Shown: in pieces, positions 8,001 through 10,539 of the stretch
Layout: each line of letters starts with the position of its first letter
Position numbering within the stretch: position 1 is the first letter of the stretch
Assembly (NCBI GenBank): GCA_001931875.2
Contig: MSJH02000392.1
Location: 1 to 10,539, forward strand
Direction of reading: 5' to 3'
Origin: Byssochlamys sp. IMV 00236
Taxonomy: Eukaryota > Ascomycota > Eurotiomycetes > Eurotiales > Thermoascaceae
DNA: 10,539 nt
Notes under the pieces: model-generated
What the model saw: only the letters and a program-made list of their open reading frames with translations
Told to the model about the DNA's origin: nothing
Database searches by the model: none
Made by a program: the position numbers and the translations under genes

Positions 8001-9035
8001 TAAACAGTCTTGTTGATTAGAGTGCATAGCAATAAGCTTATGATTATGTTGATAAAGCACATAATAGTCAAGCTAATAACCAATAGTTTAAAGAGTTGTG
8101 CGTTTTCCAAGCAATGACATAATCCATAAGTTAAAGATAACTACGCTTATCAACAACACAACCTTACTCAATCTTTGTAGAAAGGTTGGTCGTTCTGTGT
8201 TTTCTAATGCATGTAACATTGGTCATACTTATTTGGCACATCTATCAATGTTCTTGTGTGTAATACGCGCTTGATACCTTGCACAATGTTGGACGATCTT
8301 TTTCGATCCGACTGTAGATCCATAATGAACAGTATATTTGGCTGATGACAGCACATAAAAGCAAGACTCCAATGATTCTGCATCATAAAAAGCTCGTAAC
8401 CAACAAGTGGCCATAGTTTTCGGAGCAAGCCGATCTTTCATGTCTAAAATATGATCATGTACACAAAGCGCAGTTGAGTTATATCATTGAAACATGAACT
8501 GCGCAAGTACAGAAGCTTATAAACAGAAATACACCTCATTGATGATGTGCACATTAATATTATCGGGTTATTATACTCTGCGGCCCTGAAAAGGTAAAGG
8601 TAAGTGCTGTTTCTGCCGTACTATATAGACATAATGGTAGTATAATGCTAGACCATATGTATTTTAACTTGCTCTTGATATATTTACATTTACATAAAAG
8701 GACCCCAAGGTCTTGTAATCGTATTCTATTGCTTCACTTCTGTTAACCAGTCAGTTTCATATTATCCAAAATTTTATGCATATTGTATGCTCCCAGAGTA
8801 TACAAATCGCTTTTTACAACGAATGATACTTAATCTAAGAGCATTATTCTTTGCAATAAAGCAGGCCAACCAATGAATACAAGACTTGGTAACTGATGCT
8901 GTAAGGCTTCCATATGTGATTTACCAAATCAGACATCAGCGCAGTAATGACTTGCACCTGTGTGACATTCAAGATGAAGACGTGCGATCTAGTGTACCGT
9001 TACATATCATACCTCAGCTTATGATAGTCGATCAT
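8000..9035 (-). pseudogene. Decayed reading frame, possibly a former membrane protein gene
   Basis: No intact gene is present, but the minus strand carries protein-like fragments. One frame can be followed from an ATG at 9035 to a stop at 8088 through roughly a dozen internal stops. Fragments that look coding are VNRSEAIEYDYKTLGSFYV (around 8735-8680), an open stretch of about 70 codons at 8441-8229 (starts MKDRLAPK), and, after two close in-frame stops, 8219-8088 (MLHALENTERP...) with a 20-residue hydrophobic segment (VVLLISVVIF) and a basic end. A second, similar LEN-plus-hydrophobic unit (CHCLENAQLFKLLVISL) follows in another frame, to 8000. A different frame at 8928-8743 also reads well in part (KSHMEALQHQLPSLVFIGW), which suggests frameshifts. 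I do not recognise the parent family. Stop density is only modestly below chance, so part of this may be accidental. Confidence 0.3.
8468..8504. repeat. Short perfect inverted repeat
   Basis: GCGCAGTT at 8468-8475 and its exact complement AACTGCGC at 8497-8504 could form an 8-bp stem with a 21-nt loop. It lies inside the decayed region. No flanking element or gene supports a function. Confidence 0.4.
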
Positions 9036-9049
9036 GTCAGGACGAAAAC

Positions 9050-9058
9050 TATATAAAT
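9050..9058 (+). promoter_or_regulatory. TATA box of the secreted protein gene
   Basis: TATATAAAT stands 68-76 bp upstream of the ATG at 9126, leaving room for a leader of about 40 nt. It is a strong TATA match, in keeping with regulated expression of a secreted protein. Confidence 0.6.
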
Positions 9059-9125
9059 ACGTGTGCATACAGTATTCAAATATATATTTTTCAAGGATAA
9101 ATCATACGAATTGTACATCTGCGCA

Positions 9126-9572
9126 ATGGTCTCTACAAATTATCTCCTCAGTCTTTTGGTATTGGCTCCTCTTTTGGTACAAGCTCAACCTACAAACGCA
9201 GGCAACGCTGTCTTGGATAAGCGAGCATCCGTCGAATGCTACGGTAGCGGCCACTGGGGTTATATCAGTGATGTCATGAGAGCCTGTCAAAAGGCTTCTA
9301 GCGACTTTTCAAACCAGATAGTCGGCAAGGACTACCCTGTACAAATAACGTATGGTCCTTACAACACCGGAAGCGGAAGAAGAGCTGTCGTTGATATCAG
9401 AGTGGAGAACAGTCGTGGAAAGCTGTACGAGAGGGTTCATTCGAACGATATCACTTATGCCTGTAACGAAATAGTTCAACAATGCCATGGCAAAAACCAA
9501 GATACTCGTGGTGGATCGTCTGTTCAAGGTGTATTTAAAATCTATGTTGATGTAAACGCATGTAACTGTTAA
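9126..9572 (+). CDS. Small secreted cysteine-rich protein with Kex2 site
   Basis: A 148-residue precursor. I chose the ATG at 9126 because it opens a clear signal peptide (MVSTNYLLSLLVLAPLLVQA); upstream codons in the frame add only non-signal residues and lie too close to the TATA box. A short pro-segment ends in LDKR (30-33), a Kex2-type site, which would leave a mature protein of about 115 residues starting ASVECYG. It has six cysteines (38, 54, 113, 120, 146, 148), so three disulfides are possible. The spacing, with a distal GGSSVQG and a last beta-like strand (KIYVDV) before the closing cysteines, faintly resembles KP4-like or Hce2-type fungal secreted proteins; this is a weak, eye-only impression and no toxic activity can be claimed. 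It is a likely extracellular factor in competition or host contact. AATAAA follows at 9601-9606. Confidence 0.85.
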   Translation: MVSTNYLLSLLVLAPLLVQAQPTNAGNAVLDKRASVECYGSGHWGYISDVMRACQKASSDFSNQIVGKDYPVQITYGPYNTGSGRRAVVDIRVENSRGKLYERVHSNDITYACNEIVQQCHGKNQDTRGGSSVQGVFKIYVDVNACNC

Positions 9573-9600
9573 TCTATCAGGTTATTTCTTTTGCTAGAGA

Positions 9601-9606
9601 AATAAA
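9601..9606 (+). terminator. Poly(A) signal AATAAA of the secreted protein gene
   Basis: AATAAA lies about 30 nt beyond the stop codon and just before a 25-base T run. Confidence 0.55.
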
Positions 9607-9633
9607 TAATTTGTAGTTGTGAAGTTTCCTTTC

Positions 9634-9658
9634 TTTTTTTTTTTTTTTTTTTTTTTTT
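9634..9658. repeat. 25-base T homopolymer
   Basis: An uninterrupted T run in the 3' flank of the secreted protein gene. This is one of several long A/T runs in the window, and its length in an assembly is likely to be unreliable. Confidence 0.8.
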
Positions 9659-10039
9659 GGTTTGGATGTCGCTTGCTTAACAGATTGCAGCTCTATGCAT
9701 TAACAATATCTGAATAACTCTAATAAGCTCATAATGAGGGCATATGGTTCAAGGAAATACTATTAAAGAGCGTATTTCATTAATACATAAGAGCCCCTCT
9801 TTACTTATATTAGGCAAGGTGCAGTGCATAAAATCAAGTAAAATCTTAGTCTATATGCTTTTTTTTTGACAGTTTATCGACTTTTATGATACTCCATTCA
9901 AATTTTCATAGAAAAAAGGACAAAAGTAAAAAGAGTTGTATATTATGAAACACAGACGATCTCTCTTTATTGATAAATTACAAAGATGCCAAAAGACAAT
10001 CGTGCATAGTTATAGAAAGAAAGGGCGTGTACTCTAATA
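9659..10039. other. Intergenic region between two convergent secreted-protein genes
   Basis: I see no coding frame or RNA gene. TTTATT at 9966-9971 is AATAAA on the minus strand and lies about 70 nt past the stop of the downstream minus-strand gene, so it may serve as its polyadenylation signal. Confidence 0.45.
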
Positions 10040-10318
10040 TTAAAGAGTAACATGTACTTTTGACTTCATGAAAGCGTAGTCATCATCACCTTTAAAACAG
10101 CAAGTCCAGCAATGGCCCATTTTGTCTGACTCCCAGCCGCTAGGGCATCTGGGCTCTTCAGGAAAGCAAGCGCGCCAGCAGATTGGAGGCCTGTCATCAT
10201 CCATTATATCAGAGCGGCAGTTACGAGATGGGTAGTTGTCCATTAAGTGGTAGCCTTCAACAGTAGATTTGACCATAAAAGAGCCAAGAGCAAAGAGGAC
10301 AGCAGAGATAACTTTCAT
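10040..10318 (-). CDS. Small secreted cysteine-rich protein, orphan
   Basis: A 92-residue single-exon protein. The ATG at 10318 opens a typical signal peptide (MKVISAVLFALGSF, cleaved near residues 20-22). The longer frame, from 10417, would bury this signal behind a charged extension and lies across the TATA-like box, so I reject it. The mature part has seven cysteines (34, 47, 51, 58, 70, 73, 74) in the order C-x12-C-x3-C-x6-C-x11-C-x2-CC, concentrated between residues 47 and 74 with PPICWRAC and GHCWTCC. An acidic DDD patch lies on each side. The odd cysteine number leaves one free or intermolecular thiol. I know no function; the compact W-C-rich core suggests a disulfide-stabilised extracellular peptide. 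It converges on the other secreted protein gene. Confidence 0.75.
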   Translation of the reverse strand: MKVISAVLFALGSFMVKSTVEGYHLMDNYPSRNCRSDIMDDDRPPICWRACFPEEPRCPSGWESDKMGHCWTCCFKGDDDYAFMKSKVHVTL

Positions 10319-10383
10319 ATTTTCAACTTGTGTAGGATAAAGAAAGAGAGAAATAAAGAATATGGGAATAGATCGTGCTTCTT

Positions 10384-10390
10384 TTTTATA
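10384..10390 (-). promoter_or_regulatory. TATA-like box of the orphan secreted protein gene
   Basis: The minus strand reads TATAAAAAA starting at 10390, about 66-72 bp upstream of the ATG at 10318. The distance is nearly the same as for the convergent secreted gene, and it supports the shorter start. Confidence 0.5.
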
Positions 10391-10539
10391 TTCTAAAAGC
10401 ATGGGTGTATTCATCAAAAACTCGGTTAGATCAACTAACCAAGGCTCCAGTCATATCCTTGTTTATGATCACGAAACATAACGTAACTTATTCGCATGGG
10501 AATGTATTACATGGATACCATAACCTTAAAGAAGACCGA
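10391..10539. other. Upstream flank, no gene seen
   Basis: This is the distal promoter side of the orphan secreted gene, up to the window edge. I see no coding frame, RNA gene or repeat. Confidence 0.4.

Noticed and set aside
8468..8504. Inverted repeat as a transposon end or regulatory hairpin
   Set aside because: The 8-bp stem is short, no target-site duplication or transposase is seen, and chance occurrence in 10 kb is plausible.
9063..9125. Upstream extension of the six-cysteine secreted protein
   Set aside because: It begins at a GTG, lies just after the TATA box, and would place a non-signal leader before a clear signal peptide.
10040..10417. Longer 125-residue version of the orphan secreted protein
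   Set aside because: The extra N-terminus is charged, would mask the signal peptide at residue 34, and its codons overlap the TATA-like box.
1..10539. tRNA, rRNA or CRISPR elements
   Set aside because: No cloverleaf with a B-box-like motif, no rRNA-like block and no regularly spaced repeats were found on reading either strand.

Overview
The window looks like nuclear DNA from an early-diverging filamentous fungus, most likely a Mucoromycota/Mucorales species. The evidence is AT-rich intergenic DNA with long A/T homopolymers, compact genes with introns of about 35-64 nt, fungal-type small secreted cysteine-rich proteins, and an Integrator subunit 9 homologue, a gene normally missing from ascomycete and basidiomycete genomes. 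The taxonomic call is inference. There are no prokaryotic operons, CRISPR arrays, tRNAs or rRNAs.

Layout. (1) 29-1014 (+): 3' part of a probable tail-anchored membrane protein gene, with an uncertain exon structure. (2) 1564-2241 (-): intronless GATA-type transcription factor with a second, N-terminal four-cysteine finger and a C-terminal coiled coil. A small group of GATA core sites lies about 90-120 bp upstream of its start. (3) 2384-4105 (-): three-exon gene for a 535-residue coiled-coil protein. Its first two exons and a 9-codon start exon were rebuilt by following the splice phases. (4) 4218-6417 (-): six-exon INTS9 homologue, 647 residues. (5) 6560-6804 (+): two-exon NOP10, 64 residues, divergent from INTS9 across about 140 bp. 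(6) 6911-7785 (+): three-exon THG1, 257 residues, whose first intron appears to be GC-AG. (7) 7786-9050: gene-poor stretch with a decayed reading frame on the minus strand. (8) 9126-9572 (+) and 10040-10318 (-): two convergent genes for unrelated small secreted cysteine-rich proteins, each with a TATA-like box about 65-75 bp upstream of its ATG.

The central block (INTS9, NOP10, THG1) groups three conserved nuclear RNA-maturation functions: Integrator (snRNA 3' ends and RNA polymerase II attenuation), H/ACA snoRNP (pseudouridylation), and tRNA-His 5' guanylylation. The right end looks like a faster-evolving accessory region with secreted proteins, gene relics and homopolymers. I did not find a clear new multi-gene system. 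The items most worth a second look are the fungal Integrator subunit, the GC-AG intron, the double-finger GATA factor with possible self-regulation, the decayed membrane-protein relic, and the two orphan secreted proteins.
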